DNA of 64,000 bases from Pseudomonas protegens (GCF_003363755.1 NZ_CP031396.1:5736501-5800500), one strand, 5' to 3'. Numbered from the stretch's first letter, positions 34,391-43,944 are shown. Numbers and translations: made by a program. The notes: a model not told the origin generated them from the sequence alone.

Positions 34391-35245
34391 TTGGCAAATA
34401 TAGATAACCCGGCCGCCGAAATGGCGGCCGCAGGCTTTTCCCGCATCGCTCTGGGTGTTGAATACAAGGGATCGCGCTATCGCGGTTGGCAGCGTCAGGC
34501 TTCTGGTGTGCCCAGCGTCCAGGAAACCCTGGAGAAGGCCTTGTCCAGGGTCGCGGACTCTCCCGTGGTGGTGGCTTGTGCGGGGCGTACCGATGCCGGT
34601 GTGCATGCCTGTGGTCAGGTGGTGCATTTCGATACCCAGGCCGTGCGCTCGATGAAGGCTTGGGTCATGGGGGCCAATATCAACCTGCCTCATGACATCA
34701 GTGTCAGTTGGGCTCGTGAGATGCCGGCGCATTTTCATGCTCGGTTCAAGGCGATTGCCCGGCGCTATCGCTATGTGATCTACAACGATCAGATCCGTCC
34801 GGCCCATCTCAATGAGGAGGTCACTTGGAATCACCGGCCGCTGGATATCGAACGGATGGCCCAGGCTGCCGCGTTTCTGGTGGGGACCCATGATTTCAGT
34901 GCGTTCCGGGCTGGCCAGTGCCAGGCCAAGTCACCGATCAAGGAGATTCACCACCTGCGGGTTACCCGGCACGGCAAGATGATTGTCCTGGACATTCGCG
35001 CCAGTGCCTTCCTGCATCACATGGTGCGCAATATTGCCGGGGTCTTGATGACCATTGGTGCGGGCGAGCGGCCGGTGGAGTGGGCGCGGGAGGTCTTGGA
35101 GAGCCGGATTCGCCGCACGGGCGGGGTCACCGCCCATCCTTTCGGCCTGTATCTGGTGCAGGTGGAATACAAGGATGAGTTCCAGTTGCCGGAGCGATAC
35201 ATCGGGCCACATTTCCTCACCGGTTGGTCTGAACTTGACGGCTGA
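34391..35245 (+). CDS. truA: tRNA pseudouridine(38-40) synthase
   Basis: About 284 residues. TruA isomerises U38-U40 in tRNA anticodon arms. The catalytic Asp68 lies in C-A-G-R-T-D-A-G-V-H-A, and the family's Y-K-G-S-R-Y-R-G-W-Q-R-Q start and H-H-M-V-R-N-I-A-G-V-L-M segment are clear. The start is uncertain: TTG at 34391 or ATG at 34421 (M-A-A-A-G-F-S-R-I) are both possible; the ATG would shorten the tail before the fold by ten residues. trpF follows 63 bases on. Confidence 0.94.
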   Translation: MANIDNPAAEMAAAGFSRIALGVEYKGSRYRGWQRQASGVPSVQETLEKALSRVADSPVVVACAGRTDAGVHACGQVVHFDTQAVRSMKAWVMGANINLPHDISVSWAREMPAHFHARFKAIARRYRYVIYNDQIRPAHLNEEVTWNHRPLDIERMAQAAAFLVGTHDFSAFRAGQCQAKSPIKEIHHLRVTRHGKMIVLDIRASAFLHHMVRNIAGVLMTIGAGERPVEWAREVLESRIRRTGGVTAHPFGLYLVQVEYKDEFQLPERYIGPHFLTGWSELDG

Positions 35246-35308
35246 CGCCCGGAAAAGCATTTGCTACCATCCGGAACTTTCCGAATTTGCCCCCGAGGTT
35301 CAAACGAC

Positions 35309-35941
35309 ATGTCAGCTGTTCGCAGCAAGATTTGCGGGATTACCCGCATAGAAGATGCGTTGGCAGCGGTGGCGGCGGGGGCCGATGCCATCGGTCTGGT
35401 GTTCTATGCCAAGAGTCCCCGGGCGGTGAGTGTGCAGCAGGCGCGGGCGATCATCGCCGCCTTGCCGCCGTTCGTGACGACGGTCGGGCTGTTCGTCAAT
35501 GCCAGTCGCTGCGAGTTGGGGGAGATCCTCGATGTCGTTCCGCTGGACCTGCTGCAGTTCCATGGCGATGAGTCGGCAGCGGATTGCGAGGGTTATCACC
35601 GTCCCTATATCAAGGCGCTGCGCGTCAAGGCCGGGGATGACGTTGCTGCTGCCTGCCTGGCTTATCCGCGCGCCAGCGGAATTCTGCTGGATACCTATGT
35701 CGAGGGTGTGCCGGGGGGAACTGGCGAGGCCTTTGACTGGTCCTTGGTTCCTCAGGGGCTGAGCAAGCCGATCATCCTGGCTGGCGGGCTGTCTGCGCAG
35801 AACGTCGCCGAGGCCATTACTCGGGTTCGCCCCTACGCGGTGGACGTCAGTGGCGGTGTGGAGCAGAGCAAGGGCATCAAGGACCCGGCAAAGATTCAGG
35901 CATTTATGCAGGCAGTGCGTCGTAGCAACGAGTCGATGTGA
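35309..35941 (+). CDS. trpF: Phosphoribosylanthranilate isomerase
   Basis: A 210-residue (beta/alpha)8 enzyme of tryptophan synthesis that converts PRA to CdRP by an Amadori shift. The catalytic Cys is in S-K-I-C-G-I-T-R near residue 10, the catalytic Asp in L-L-D-T-Y near 128, and the phosphate-binding loops are I-L-A-G-G-L and D-V-S-G-G-V-E. It is monofunctional here, apart from trpC, as usual in Pseudomonas. The ATG at 35309 gives the normal length. Confidence 0.96.
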   Translation: MSAVRSKICGITRIEDALAAVAAGADAIGLVFYAKSPRAVSVQQARAIIAALPPFVTTVGLFVNASRCELGEILDVVPLDLLQFHGDESAADCEGYHRPYIKALRVKAGDDVAAACLAYPRASGILLDTYVEGVPGGTGEAFDWSLVPQGLSKPIILAGGLSAQNVAEAITRVRPYAVDVSGGVEQSKGIKDPAKIQAFMQAVRRSNESM

Positions 35942-36200
35942 CGGCTGGCAGTCTGCCGCCGTCCATAACACCACTGTACAAAACAGGCAGGCGCCGCCTT
36001 AAGGCGGGGTCGGAATCGAGTGGCAACCGCTCTATTGCGGGTTGTCGGGATGGCTGAGGGGCGCTTCATTGCAGGCAGGTCGAGCCCGGTGCTGACCGCG
36101 GTAGCGAAGTGATCATCGCCGCACACATGAATTTAGCTCAAGGGCATACGCGGGGTTGCGAACCAGAGCGTTCGGGCCGCCGGTACTGGAGAAAGAAAGC

Positions 36201-37121
36201 ATGAGCAACTGGTTAGTAGACAAACTGATCCCTTCGATCATGCGTTCCGAGGTGAAGAAAAGCTCGGTGCCCGAAGGTCTTTGGCACAAGTGTCCGTCCT
36301 GCGAGGCGGTGCTTTATCGTCCGGAGCTGGAAAAGACCCTGGATGTTTGCCCCAAGTGCAATCACCACATGCGCATCGGTGCTCGCGCCCGGATCGATAT
36401 TTTCCTCGACGCCGAAGGTCGTGCCGAGCTGGGCGCTGACCTGGAGCCGGTTGACCGTCTGAAGTTCCGTGACGGCAAGAAGTACAAGGACCGTCTGACA
36501 GCAGCGCAGAAGCAGACGGGCGAGAAGGACGCTCTGATCTCCATGAGTGGCACTCTGCTAGGCATGCCGGTCGTGGTCTCGGCCTTTGAGTTCTCCTTCA
36601 TGGGCGGCTCCATGGGCGCCATCGTTGGCGAACGCTTTGTCCGTGCGGCCAACTACGCTCTGGAAAACCGTTGCCCAATGATCTGCTTCTCCGCCTCCGG
36701 TGGTGCGCGGATGCAGGAGGCGCTGATCTCCCTGATGCAGATGGCCAAGACCTCCGCCGTGCTGGCGCGCCTGCGTGAAGAAGGTATTCCATTCGTCTCC
36801 GTGCTGACCGACCCGGTCTACGGTGGTGTTTCCGCCAGTCTGGCGATGTTGGGTGATGTAATCGTCGCCGAGCCTAAAGCCCTGGTGGGCTTCGCGGGGC
36901 CGCGAGTGATCGAGCAGACCGTGCGGGAAAAACTGCCGGAAGGCTTCCAGCGCAGCGAATTCCTTCTGGAGCACGGTGCCATCGACATGATCATCTCCCG
37001 TCAGGAGCTGCGTCCGCGCCTGGGTAATCTGCTGGCCCAGCTCATGGGGCTGCCGACGCCTGAATTCGTGGCTGCTCCCGTTGAACCGATCGTGGTTCCG
37101 CCGGCTCCAGCAAACCTATGA
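36201..37121 (+). CDS. accD: Acetyl-CoA carboxylase, carboxyltransferase beta subunit
   Basis: 306 residues. With AccA it moves carboxyl from carboxybiotin to acetyl-CoA for fatty-acid synthesis. The N-terminal zinc ribbon is complete: Cys31, Cys34, Cys50 and Cys53 in H-K-C-P-S-C and V-C-P-K-C-N. The crotonase-fold part shows F-S-A-S-G-G-A-R-M-Q-E and V-Y-G-G-V-S-A-S-L-A. The ribbon also lets AccD bind its own mRNA in E. coli. Its stop overlaps the folC start (ATGA), coupling their translation. Confidence 0.97.
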   Translation: MSNWLVDKLIPSIMRSEVKKSSVPEGLWHKCPSCEAVLYRPELEKTLDVCPKCNHHMRIGARARIDIFLDAEGRAELGADLEPVDRLKFRDGKKYKDRLTAAQKQTGEKDALISMSGTLLGMPVVVSAFEFSFMGGSMGAIVGERFVRAANYALENRCPMICFSASGGARMQEALISLMQMAKTSAVLARLREEGIPFVSVLTDPVYGGVSASLAMLGDVIVAEPKALVGFAGPRVIEQTVREKLPEGFQRSEFLLEHGAIDMIISRQELRPRLGNLLAQLMGLPTPEFVAAPVEPIVVPPAPANL

Positions 37122-38425
37122 CCCAGCGTACCCTGGGCGATTGGCTCGCCTACCTTGAGCAGTTGCACCCTTCGGCCATCGATATGGGGCTTGAGCGCTC
37201 GCAGCAGGTAGTGGCCCGGATGGGGCTGGGCAAGCCGGCGCCTCGGGTCATCACAGTCACGGGTACCAATGGCAAGGGCTCTACTTGTGCCTTTGTCGCT
37301 TCCCTGTTGCGGGCTCAGGGCCTGCAGGTTGGGGTCTACAGCTCGCCGCACCTGCTGCGCTACAACGAACGGGTGCAGATCAATGGCGTTGAGGCCACTG
37401 ATCAGCAACTGTGCGAGGCCTTTGTTGCGGTAGAGGCGGGGCGTGGTGATGTTTCCCTGACCTATTTCGAGATGGGCACCCTGGCGGCGTTCTGGCTGTT
37501 CCAGCGCGCGGCCCTGGATGCCGTAGTCCTGGAAGTGGGGCTGGGTGGGCGTCTGGATGCGGTCAATCTGGTGGATGCCGACCTGGCATTGGTCACCAGC
37601 ATTGGTGTCGATCATATCGAGTACCTGGGGGATTCCCGGGAGTCCGTGGCTTTCGAGAAGGCTGGAATCTTCCGTGCCGGCGCTCCAGCTCTGTGTGGCG
37701 ACCTGAATCCGCCGCAGCCTTTGCTGGACAAGGCGCGAGAGCTGGGTTGTCCGCTTTTTCTCCGGGGGCGAGATTTCGACCTCGGGCTCACCGAAGAATA
37801 TTGGCAATGGCGCGGTCTGGATGCCCGGGGCAATCAGGTTGAGTTGCGGGATCTGCCGCTGCTCGATTTGCCCATGGAAAACGCGGCGTTGGCGTTGCAG
37901 GCCTACCTGCTTACCGGGTTGCCCTGGCAGCCTGAGCTGATCGGTGCAGCTCTGCAGCGGACCCGGGTGACCGGCCGTCTGGATCGTCGGCAGATCGAGT
38001 GGCGGGGCAAGCGTCTGAATCTGCTGCTGGATGTGGGGCACAATCCCCATGCCGCGCAGTATCTGGCTGAGCGCCTGGCGCGTCGACCCTTAGCCGGCAA
38101 GCGCCTGGCGGTATTCGGCCTGCTGGCAGACAAGGATCTGTCGGGAGTTGTCGGCAGTTTGCAGGCCTCGGTCCAGCACTGGGCGGTGGCTCCACTGGAT
38201 TCGCCTCGGGCGCGTCCTGTTGAGGATCTGCAGGCCGCCTTGGAGAACCTTGGTGCTTCGGTAGCGTCTTATGCCAGTGTCGCAGCGGCGTTGGACGCGC
38301 AATGTGCGCAAGCGACTGCAGATGACGAAATTCTGCTGTTCGGATCTTTTTATTGTGTTGCCGAGGCGCTTGAGTGGCTCGCCCGGCGCTCCACGGAGGA
38401 AGCTGCACATGGCAATGCTGGATAA
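37118..38425 (+). CDS. folC: Bifunctional folylpolyglutamate synthase / dihydrofolate synthase
   Basis: 435 residues of the Mur-ligase family. It adds glutamate to dihydropteroate and then to folates. The P-loop is V-T-G-T-N-G-K-G-S-T (47-56), followed by the omega-loop serine and S-S-P-H-L-L-R-Y-N-E-R; the central G-L-G-G-R-L-D-A-V-N binds metal/ATP; the C-terminal L-L-D-V-G-H-N-P-H-A is typical. It overlaps accD by 4 bases at its start and the SPOR gene by 17 bases at its end, so the accD-folC-SPOR set is one tightly coupled unit. Confidence 0.96.
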   Translation: MTQRTLGDWLAYLEQLHPSAIDMGLERSQQVVARMGLGKPAPRVITVTGTNGKGSTCAFVASLLRAQGLQVGVYSSPHLLRYNERVQINGVEATDQQLCEAFVAVEAGRGDVSLTYFEMGTLAAFWLFQRAALDAVVLEVGLGGRLDAVNLVDADLALVTSIGVDHIEYLGDSRESVAFEKAGIFRAGAPALCGDLNPPQPLLDKARELGCPLFLRGRDFDLGLTEEYWQWRGLDARGNQVELRDLPLLDLPMENAALALQAYLLTGLPWQPELIGAALQRTRVTGRLDRRQIEWRGKRLNLLLDVGHNPHAAQYLAERLARRPLAGKRLAVFGLLADKDLSGVVGSLQASVQHWAVAPLDSPRARPVEDLQAALENLGASVASYASVAAALDAQCAQATADDEILLFGSFYCVAEALEWLARRSTEEAAHGNAG

Positions 38426-39050
38426 GGTCTACAAGCAGCGAATGGTTGGAGCGCTGGTGTTGGTGGCTTTGGCGGTGATTTTTCTGCCGATGCTGTTCTC
38501 GCGAGAGGATGAGCAGCGCCACGTAACGGTTGAAGCGCCGCCGGCGCCACAGGCCTCGGCCATGCCTCAGGTTCAGGTTGAGCCGGTGGTGGTGCCTGAG
38601 CCCCAGGTATTGCCCCAGGAACCGGTGCCTGTCGAGGAGCCCGTGGTGCAGCAGGTTGCACCGTCGATGCCGATTGCTCCGAGTGCGCCAGCACCTGTAG
38701 TGGCCAGCAAGCCGGCGCCAGCGCCTAAGCCTGCCCCTGTGCCGGCCCCAGCCCAGCCGATTGCCGTAGCCAAGCCTGATACCAGTCAGAGTCGGATCGA
38801 TGCCAATGGTCTGTCCATCAGCTGGTCGGTGCAGTTGGCCAGCCTGTCGAGCCGTGAAAGTGCGGAAAACCTGCAGAAAACCCTGCGCAGCCAGGGCTAT
38901 AACGCATATATCCGTTCTGCTGAAGGCAAGAATCGGGTGTTTGTCGGGCCGTTGATCGAGCGGGCCGAGGCTGATCGTCTGCGTGACCTGTTGGGTCGTC
39001 AGCACAACCTCAAGGGGTTTGTGGTGCGCTTCCAGCCGGAGCGTGGCTGA
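38409..39050 (+). CDS. SPOR-domain inner-membrane protein
   Basis: 213 residues: a short cytoplasmic start, one membrane helix (V-G-A-L-V-L-V-A-L-A-V-I-F-L-P-M-L), a long Pro/Ala/Val-rich linker, and a C-terminal SPOR domain (W-S-V-Q-L-A-S-L-S-S-R-E-S-A, then R-V-F-V-G-P-L). SPOR domains bind denuded septal glycan, so a role at division or envelope sites is likely. It has a GGAGGAAG ribosome binding site inside the end of folC. A closer second ATG at 38415 cannot be excluded. Orthologues sit between folC and cvpA in other pseudomonads. Confidence 0.88.
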   Translation: MAMLDKVYKQRMVGALVLVALAVIFLPMLFSREDEQRHVTVEAPPAPQASAMPQVQVEPVVVPEPQVLPQEPVPVEEPVVQQVAPSMPIAPSAPAPVVASKPAPAPKPAPVPAPAQPIAVAKPDTSQSRIDANGLSISWSVQLASLSSRESAENLQKTLRSQGYNAYIRSAEGKNRVFVGPLIERAEADRLRDLLGRQHNLKGFVVRFQPERG

Positions 39051-39148
39051 GGCTATCTGGCTGATTTCAAAAGCACAGTGAATCGCAGCTTACCGACAGC
39101 CAAGCGCTCTGTTAAAATGCGCCGCCTTATCCGTCTGTAGGCTGCACT

Positions 39149-39706
39149 GTGCCATTTACCTGGGTTGACTGGGCGATCGTTGCAATAATCGCCATCTCCG
39201 CTTTGATCAGCTTGAGCCGCGGTTTCGTCAAAGAAGCCTTGTCGTTGCTTACCTGGATCATCGCAGGAGTCGTTGCCTGGATGTTTGGTGGCTCACTGTC
39301 CGAGTACCTCGGCGGTTATATCGAAACTCCTTCGGCTCGCGTGATCGCGGGCTGCGCAATCATGTTTGTCGCCACCTTGCTGGTGGGGGCAATGGTCAAC
39401 TATCTCATCGGCGAATTGATTCGTGTCACCGGTCTCTCCGGAACCGATCGATTTCTCGGCATGGCCTTCGGCGCGGCGCGTGGCGCGTTGCTGGTGGTCG
39501 TGGCCGTCGGGCTCTTGAGCCTGGGGCCGGTTCAGCAGGATTCCTGGTGGCAACAGTCGCGACTGGTGCCACAATTTCTATTGGTTGCAGACTGGTCCAA
39601 GAACCTCATTCTGGGGTGGAGCAGTCAGTGGCTGGCCAGCGGTATCAGCGTACCCGCTGAAATACCGTTCAAGGAGCACCTCTTACCGGCCAAAACGCCT
39701 CAGTAA
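39149..39706 (+). CDS. cvpA: CvpA family membrane protein
   Basis: 185 residues, four hydrophobic helices. CvpA is required for colicin V production in E. coli and more generally for membrane homeostasis. Typical are the start W-V-D-W-A-I-V-A-I-I-A-I-S-A-L and the S-R-G-F-V-K-E motif. The start is GTG at 39149; no ATG fits. It lies 41 bases upstream of purF, the same pairing as in E. coli, and is probably co-transcribed. Confidence 0.93.
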   Translation: MPFTWVDWAIVAIIAISALISLSRGFVKEALSLLTWIIAGVVAWMFGGSLSEYLGGYIETPSARVIAGCAIMFVATLLVGAMVNYLIGELIRVTGLSGTDRFLGMAFGAARGALLVVVAVGLLSLGPVQQDSWWQQSRLVPQFLLVADWSKNLILGWSSQWLASGISVPAEIPFKEHLLPAKTPQ

Positions 39707-39747
39707 GATGTGTTCAGTTCAGTTTCATTAAGTAGGGGTTGCGTCGC

Positions 39748-41253
39748 ATGTGTGGCATCGTCGGTATCGTCGGTAAGTCGAACGTCAATCAGGCGCTGTA
39801 TGACGCGCTAACCGTCCTCCAGCACCGCGGCCAGGACGCTGCCGGTATCGTGACCAGCCATGATGGCCGGTTATTCCTGCGCAAGGACAATGGCCTGGTT
39901 CGTGATGTGTTCCAGCAGCGGCATATGCAGCGTCTGGTCGGTCACATGGGTATTGGCCATGTGCGTTACCCGACTGCGGGCAGTTCGACTTCGGCCGAGG
40001 CTCAGCCGTTCTACGTCAACTCGCCGTACGGCATCACCCTGGCGCACAACGGCAACCTGACCAATGTCGAGCAGTTGGCCAAAGAGATCTATGAGTCCGA
40101 TCTGCGCCACGTCAACACCAACTCCGACTCCGAAGTGCTGCTCAACGTGTTCGCTCACGAGCTGGCCCAGCGCGGCAAGCTGCAGCCTACCGAGGAAGAC
40201 GTGTTTGCTGCGGTGACTGACGTGCACAACCGCTGTGTCGGTGGTTACGCAGTGGTGGCCATGATCACCGGTTACGGCATCGTCGGTTTCCGTGATCCAC
40301 ACGGTATCCGTCCGATCGTCTTCGGCCAGCGTCATACCGACGAAGGCGTGGAGTACATGATTGCCTCGGAAAGCGTTTCCCTGGACGTGCTGGGCTTCAC
40401 CCTGATTCGCGACCTGGCTCCGGGCGAGGCGGTCTACATCACTGAAGAAGGCAAACTCTACACCCGCCAGTGCGCCACCAACCCGCAGCTGACTCCGTGC
40501 ATCTTCGAGCACGTTTATCTGGCTCGTCCTGACTCGATCATTGATGGTGTCTCGGTGTACAAGGCGCGTCTGCGTATGGGCGAGAAGTTGGCCGAGAAGA
40601 TCCTGCGCGAGCGTCCGGAGCACGATATTGATGTGGTGATCCCGATTCCGGACACCAGTCGTACCGCGGCGTTGGAGTTGGCCAACCATCTGGGCGTCAA
40701 GTTCCGCGAAGGTTTCGTCAAGAACCGCTATATCGGTCGCACCTTCATCATGCCGGGGCAGGCGGCGCGGAAGAAATCCGTGCGTCAGAAACTCAATGCA
40801 ATTGAGCTGGAATTCCGCGGCAAGAACGTGATGCTGGTGGATGACTCCATCGTCCGTGGCACCACCTGCAAGCAGATCATCCAGATGGCCCGTGAAGCCG
40901 GCGCGAAAAACGTCTACTTCTGCTCGGCGGCCCCTGCTGTACGCTATCCGAACGTGTACGGCATCGACATGCCAAGCGCCCATGAACTGATTGCCCACAA
41001 TCGTTCGACCCAGGATGTGGCGGACCTGATCGGTGCCGACTGGCTGATCTATCAAGACTTGCCAGACCTGATCGAAGCGGTCGGTGGTGGCAAGATCAAG
41101 ATCGAGAGCTTCGATTGCGCCGTGTTTGATGGCAAGTACGTCACTGGCGATGTGGATGAGGCCTATCTGAACAAGATCGAGGACGCTCGTAATGATGCTT
41201 CCAAGGCCAAGACTCAGGCAGTCAGCGCCATCATCGATCTGTACAACAACTGA
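39748..41253 (+). CDS. purF: Amidophosphoribosyltransferase
   Basis: 501 residues. First committed step of purine synthesis: PRPP plus glutamine to phosphoribosylamine. The N-terminal Cys nucleophile follows the initiator Met directly (M-C-G-I-V-G-I-V-G), which fixes the start at 39748. The glutaminase domain has H-N-G-N-L-T-N; the transferase domain has the PRPP loop V-M-L-V-D-D-S-I-V-R-G-T-T. Linked in order with cvpA, metZ and an SDR gene. Confidence 0.98.
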   Translation: MCGIVGIVGKSNVNQALYDALTVLQHRGQDAAGIVTSHDGRLFLRKDNGLVRDVFQQRHMQRLVGHMGIGHVRYPTAGSSTSAEAQPFYVNSPYGITLAHNGNLTNVEQLAKEIYESDLRHVNTNSDSEVLLNVFAHELAQRGKLQPTEEDVFAAVTDVHNRCVGGYAVVAMITGYGIVGFRDPHGIRPIVFGQRHTDEGVEYMIASESVSLDVLGFTLIRDLAPGEAVYITEEGKLYTRQCATNPQLTPCIFEHVYLARPDSIIDGVSVYKARLRMGEKLAEKILRERPEHDIDVVIPIPDTSRTAALELANHLGVKFREGFVKNRYIGRTFIMPGQAARKKSVRQKLNAIELEFRGKNVMLVDDSIVRGTTCKQIIQMAREAGAKNVYFCSAAPAVRYPNVYGIDMPSAHELIAHNRSTQDVADLIGADWLIYQDLPDLIEAVGGGKIKIESFDCAVFDGKYVTGDVDEAYLNKIEDARNDASKAKTQAVSAIIDLYNN

Positions 41254-41289
41254 TCCAGAGCATTTAAGAAGACATTAGGAGTAGGCGGC

Positions 41290-42501
41290 ATGAGTCAGGA
41301 TTGGGATGCCGGTCGGCTGGACAGCGACCTTGAAGGCGTAGCGTTCGATACCCTGGCGGTGCGCGCCGGCCAACACCGCTCGCCGGAAGGCGAGCACGGT
41401 GATCCAATGTTCTTTACCTCCAGCTATGTGTTCCGTACAGCCGCCGATGCGGCTGCGCGGTTCGCCGGCGAGGTTCCTGGTAACGTCTATTCGCGCTACA
41501 CCAATCCGACGGTGCGCTCGTTCGAAGAACGAATCGCGGCGCTGGAAGGTGCGGAGCAGGCAGTCGCCACGGCCACTGGCATGGCGGCCATTCTTTCGGT
41601 GGTGATGAGTCTTTGCAGTGCTGGGGACCACGTGCTGGTGTCGCGCAGTGTATTCGGCTCGACCATCAGCTTGTTCGAGAAGTACTTCAGGCGTTTTGGT
41701 GTTGAGGTTGATTACGTACCCCTGGCGGACCTGTCCGGCTGGGATGCGGCAATCAAGAGCAACACCAAATTGCTGTTTGTCGAGTCGCCATCCAATCCCT
41801 TGGCCGAGTTGGTGGACATCGCCGCACTGGCCGAGGTAGCTCATGCCAAGGGTGCGATGCTGGTGGTCGACAACTGTTTCTGTACCCCTGCGTTGCAGCA
41901 GCCGCTGAAGCTTGGTGCGGACGTGGTGGTGCATTCGGCGACCAAGTTCATTGACGGTCAGGGCCGTTGTATGGGCGGTGTGGTGGCCGGCCGCAGCGAA
42001 CAAATGAAAGAAGTGGTGGGTTTCCTGCGTACTGCAGGGCCGACCCTGAGTCCGTTCAATGCTTGGATTTTCCTCAAGGGACTGGAGACTCTGAGCTTGC
42101 GGATGCGTGCCCACTGCTCCAATGCCCTGGCCCTGGCGCAATGGCTGGAGCAGCAGGACGGTGTCGAGAAGGTGCACTACGCCGGTCTTGCCAGTCATCC
42201 GCAGCACGAGCTGGCCAAGCGCCAGCAGCGTGGTTTCGGTGCGGTGGTGAGCTTTGAGGTCAAGGGCGGTAAAGAGGGCGCCTGGCGCTTTATCGATGCC
42301 ACTCGGCTGATTTCGATCACTGCCAACCTGGGCGACAGCAAAACCACTATTACCCATCCGAGCACCACTTCCCACGGGCGTCTGGCGCCTCAGGAGCGTG
42401 AGGCTGCGGGTATTCGTGACAGTCTGATCCGCATTGCAGTGGGGCTGGAGGATGTGGCTGACCTGCAGGCCGACCTGGCTCGCGGTCTGGCAGCCTTGTG
42501 A
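41290..42501 (+). CDS. metZ: O-succinylhomoserine sulfhydrylase
   Basis: 403 residues of the Cys/Met-metabolism PLP family. It forms homocysteine directly from O-succinylhomoserine and sulfide, the Pseudomonas route. The PLP-binding Lys is in H-S-A-T-K-F-I-D-G-Q-G near 219; R-Y-T-N-P-T-V (bound by the neighbouring subunit) and T-A-T-G-M-A-A-I are seen early; S-L-G-D-x-x-T type sequence near the end reads N-L-G-D-S-K-T. The SDR gene begins inside its stop codon. Confidence 0.95.
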   Translation: MSQDWDAGRLDSDLEGVAFDTLAVRAGQHRSPEGEHGDPMFFTSSYVFRTAADAAARFAGEVPGNVYSRYTNPTVRSFEERIAALEGAEQAVATATGMAAILSVVMSLCSAGDHVLVSRSVFGSTISLFEKYFRRFGVEVDYVPLADLSGWDAAIKSNTKLLFVESPSNPLAELVDIAALAEVAHAKGAMLVVDNCFCTPALQQPLKLGADVVVHSATKFIDGQGRCMGGVVAGRSEQMKEVVGFLRTAGPTLSPFNAWIFLKGLETLSLRMRAHCSNALALAQWLEQQDGVEKVHYAGLASHPQHELAKRQQRGFGAVVSFEVKGGKEGAWRFIDATRLISITANLGDSKTTITHPSTTSHGRLAPQEREAAGIRDSLIRIAVGLEDVADLQADLARGLAAL

Positions 42502-43274
42502 TCGAGTTGTCCACGCCTCAGAGTGGCGTTAATGGTCGTGTTGCGCTGGTCACCGGCGCGGCGCGGGGCATTGGCCTGGGGATCGCTGCATGGCTGATCA
42601 GTGAAGGCTGGCAAGTGGTGCTGACCGATCTGGATCGGGAGCGCGGTTCCAAGGTTTCCAAGGTGCTGGGTGAGAATGCCTGGTTCATCACCATGGACGT
42701 GGCGGATGAGCAGCAGGTGGCTCAAGGGGTTGCCGAGGTGCTGGGGCAGTTCGGGCGCCTGGACGCCCTGGTCTGCAATGCTGCGGTGGCCGATCCGCAC
42801 AACATCACCTTGGAAAGCCTGGACCTGGCCTACTGGAATCGGGTGCTGGCGGTGAATCTTGGCGGGCCTATGCTGCTGGCCAAGCATTGCGCGCCTTATC
42901 TGCGTGCCCATGGCGGTTCTATCGTCAACCTGGCTTCTACTCGTGCTCGGCAATCGGAGCCCGACAGTGAGGCCTATGCGGCGAGCAAGGGTGGTTTGCT
43001 GGCCTTGACTCACGCCCTGGCAATTAGTCTGGGGCCGGAAATTCGGGTCAACGCCGTGAGTCCTGGCTGGATCGACGCTCGTGATCCAGCGGTGCGACGT
43101 GCCGAGCCTTTGTCTGATGCTGATCACGCCCAGCATCCAGCAGGCAGGGTGGGGGCGGTGGAGGACGTGGCAGCGATGGTGGCTTGGCTGCTGTCGCGCA
43201 ACTCGGGATTCGTTACTGGTCAAGAGTTCGTGGTGGACGGCGGCATGACCAAGAAAATGATTTATCAGGGATGA
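42498..43274 (+). CDS. Short-chain dehydrogenase/reductase
   Basis: 258 residues of the classical SDR family. Cofactor motif T-G-A-A-R-G-I-G near 17-24, N-A-A-V near 93, catalytic Ser in N-L-A-S-T near 139, and Y-A-A-S-K near 154-158. The acidic residue after the second strand (L-T-D-L-D) suggests NAD(H). The GTG start overlaps the metZ stop (GTGA), which means translational coupling with methionine synthesis; the substrate is unknown. The same pairing is known in P. aeruginosa. Confidence 0.9.
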   Translation: MIELSTPQSGVNGRVALVTGAARGIGLGIAAWLISEGWQVVLTDLDRERGSKVSKVLGENAWFITMDVADEQQVAQGVAEVLGQFGRLDALVCNAAVADPHNITLESLDLAYWNRVLAVNLGGPMLLAKHCAPYLRAHGGSIVNLASTRARQSEPDSEAYAASKGGLLALTHALAISLGPEIRVNAVSPGWIDARDPAVRRAEPLSDADHAQHPAGRVGAVEDVAAMVAWLLSRNSGFVTGQEFVVDGGMTKKMIYQG

Positions 43275-43349
43275 TGCGGTCTTGGCTTTTGCCTGAGCCT
43301 CGCAGTGTGTCGCTTGCAGCTGTTTCTGAAAAAAACTTCAAGCCTGCTA

Positions 43350-43378
43350 TTGACTTAGCTTCGGTACCTGCGTAAATT
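43350..43378 (+). promoter_or_regulatory. Sigma-70 promoter of the Val/Asp tRNA operon
   Basis: TTGACT (43350-43355), a 17-base spacer, TAAATT (43373-43378) and a GC-rich discriminator, 21 bases before the first tRNA. Confidence 0.8.
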
Positions 43379-43399
43379 TCGCGGCCTCAGCGAAGCAAA

Positions 43400-43475
43400 G
43401 GGTGATTAGCTCAGCCGGGAGAGCATCTGCCTTACAAGCAGAGGGTCGGCGGTTCGATCCCGTCATCACCCACCA
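43400..43475 (+). tRNA. tRNA-Val (anticodon TAC)
   Basis: A 76-nt cloverleaf beginning GGGTGATTAGCTCAG with perfectly paired acceptor GGGTGAT/ATCACCC; anticodon loop C-T-T-A-C-A-A reads TAC; CCA is encoded. Confidence 0.97.
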
Positions 43476-43533
43476 TTGCTGAGAGTCTTTCGAGAGAAAG
43501 GCGGAAGCTTCCAAGGAAGCCTCCAACCGACGC

Positions 43534-43610
43534 GCAGCGGTAGTTCAGTCGGTTAGAATACCGGCCTGTCACGCCGGGGGTCGCGGGTTCGAGTCCCGTC
43601 CGCTGCGCCA
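43534..43610 (+). tRNA. tRNA-Asp (anticodon GTC), copy 1
   Basis: A 77-nt cloverleaf, acceptor GCAGCGG/CCGCTGC, anticodon loop C-T-G-T-C-A-C reads GTC, CCA encoded. Confidence 0.97.
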
Positions 43611-43711
43611 TATTTTCCAGATCAGGTTGACCTGGTTTGAGATTGAAAAGTCCAAAAGCTTTTTAGTCAGACGATTTAAACGGTTCACATGGACGCAAGT
43701 CCAAGCGATAC

Positions 43712-43788
43712 GCAGCGGTAGTTCAGTCGGTTAGAATACCGGCCTGTCACGCCGGGGGTCGCGGGTTCGAGTCCCGTCCGCTGCGCCA
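43712..43788 (+). tRNA. tRNA-Asp (anticodon GTC), copy 2
   Basis: Identical to copy 1 over 77 nt; the 101-base spacer between the copies is unrelated to the spacer before copy 1. Confidence 0.97.
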
Positions 43789-43864
43789 TATCAGTTTCAA
43801 GGACCACTGAACGCCTTGAAGCAACGAAGAAAGCCAAAGGCTTGATTCGCATAGATAGCAAAGA

Positions 43865-43890
43865 CCCTGGTCGAAAGACCGGGGTTTTTT
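43865..43890 (+). terminator. Terminator of the Val/Asp tRNA operon
   Basis: CCCTGGTC, GAAA tetraloop, GACCGGGG, six T and more T-rich sequence. Confidence 0.9.
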
Positions 43891-43944
43891 GTTTTTGCAA
43901 TAAGCATGGCGCAGTTGTGCAATTTGAGTGGAAATGTCCTAGCA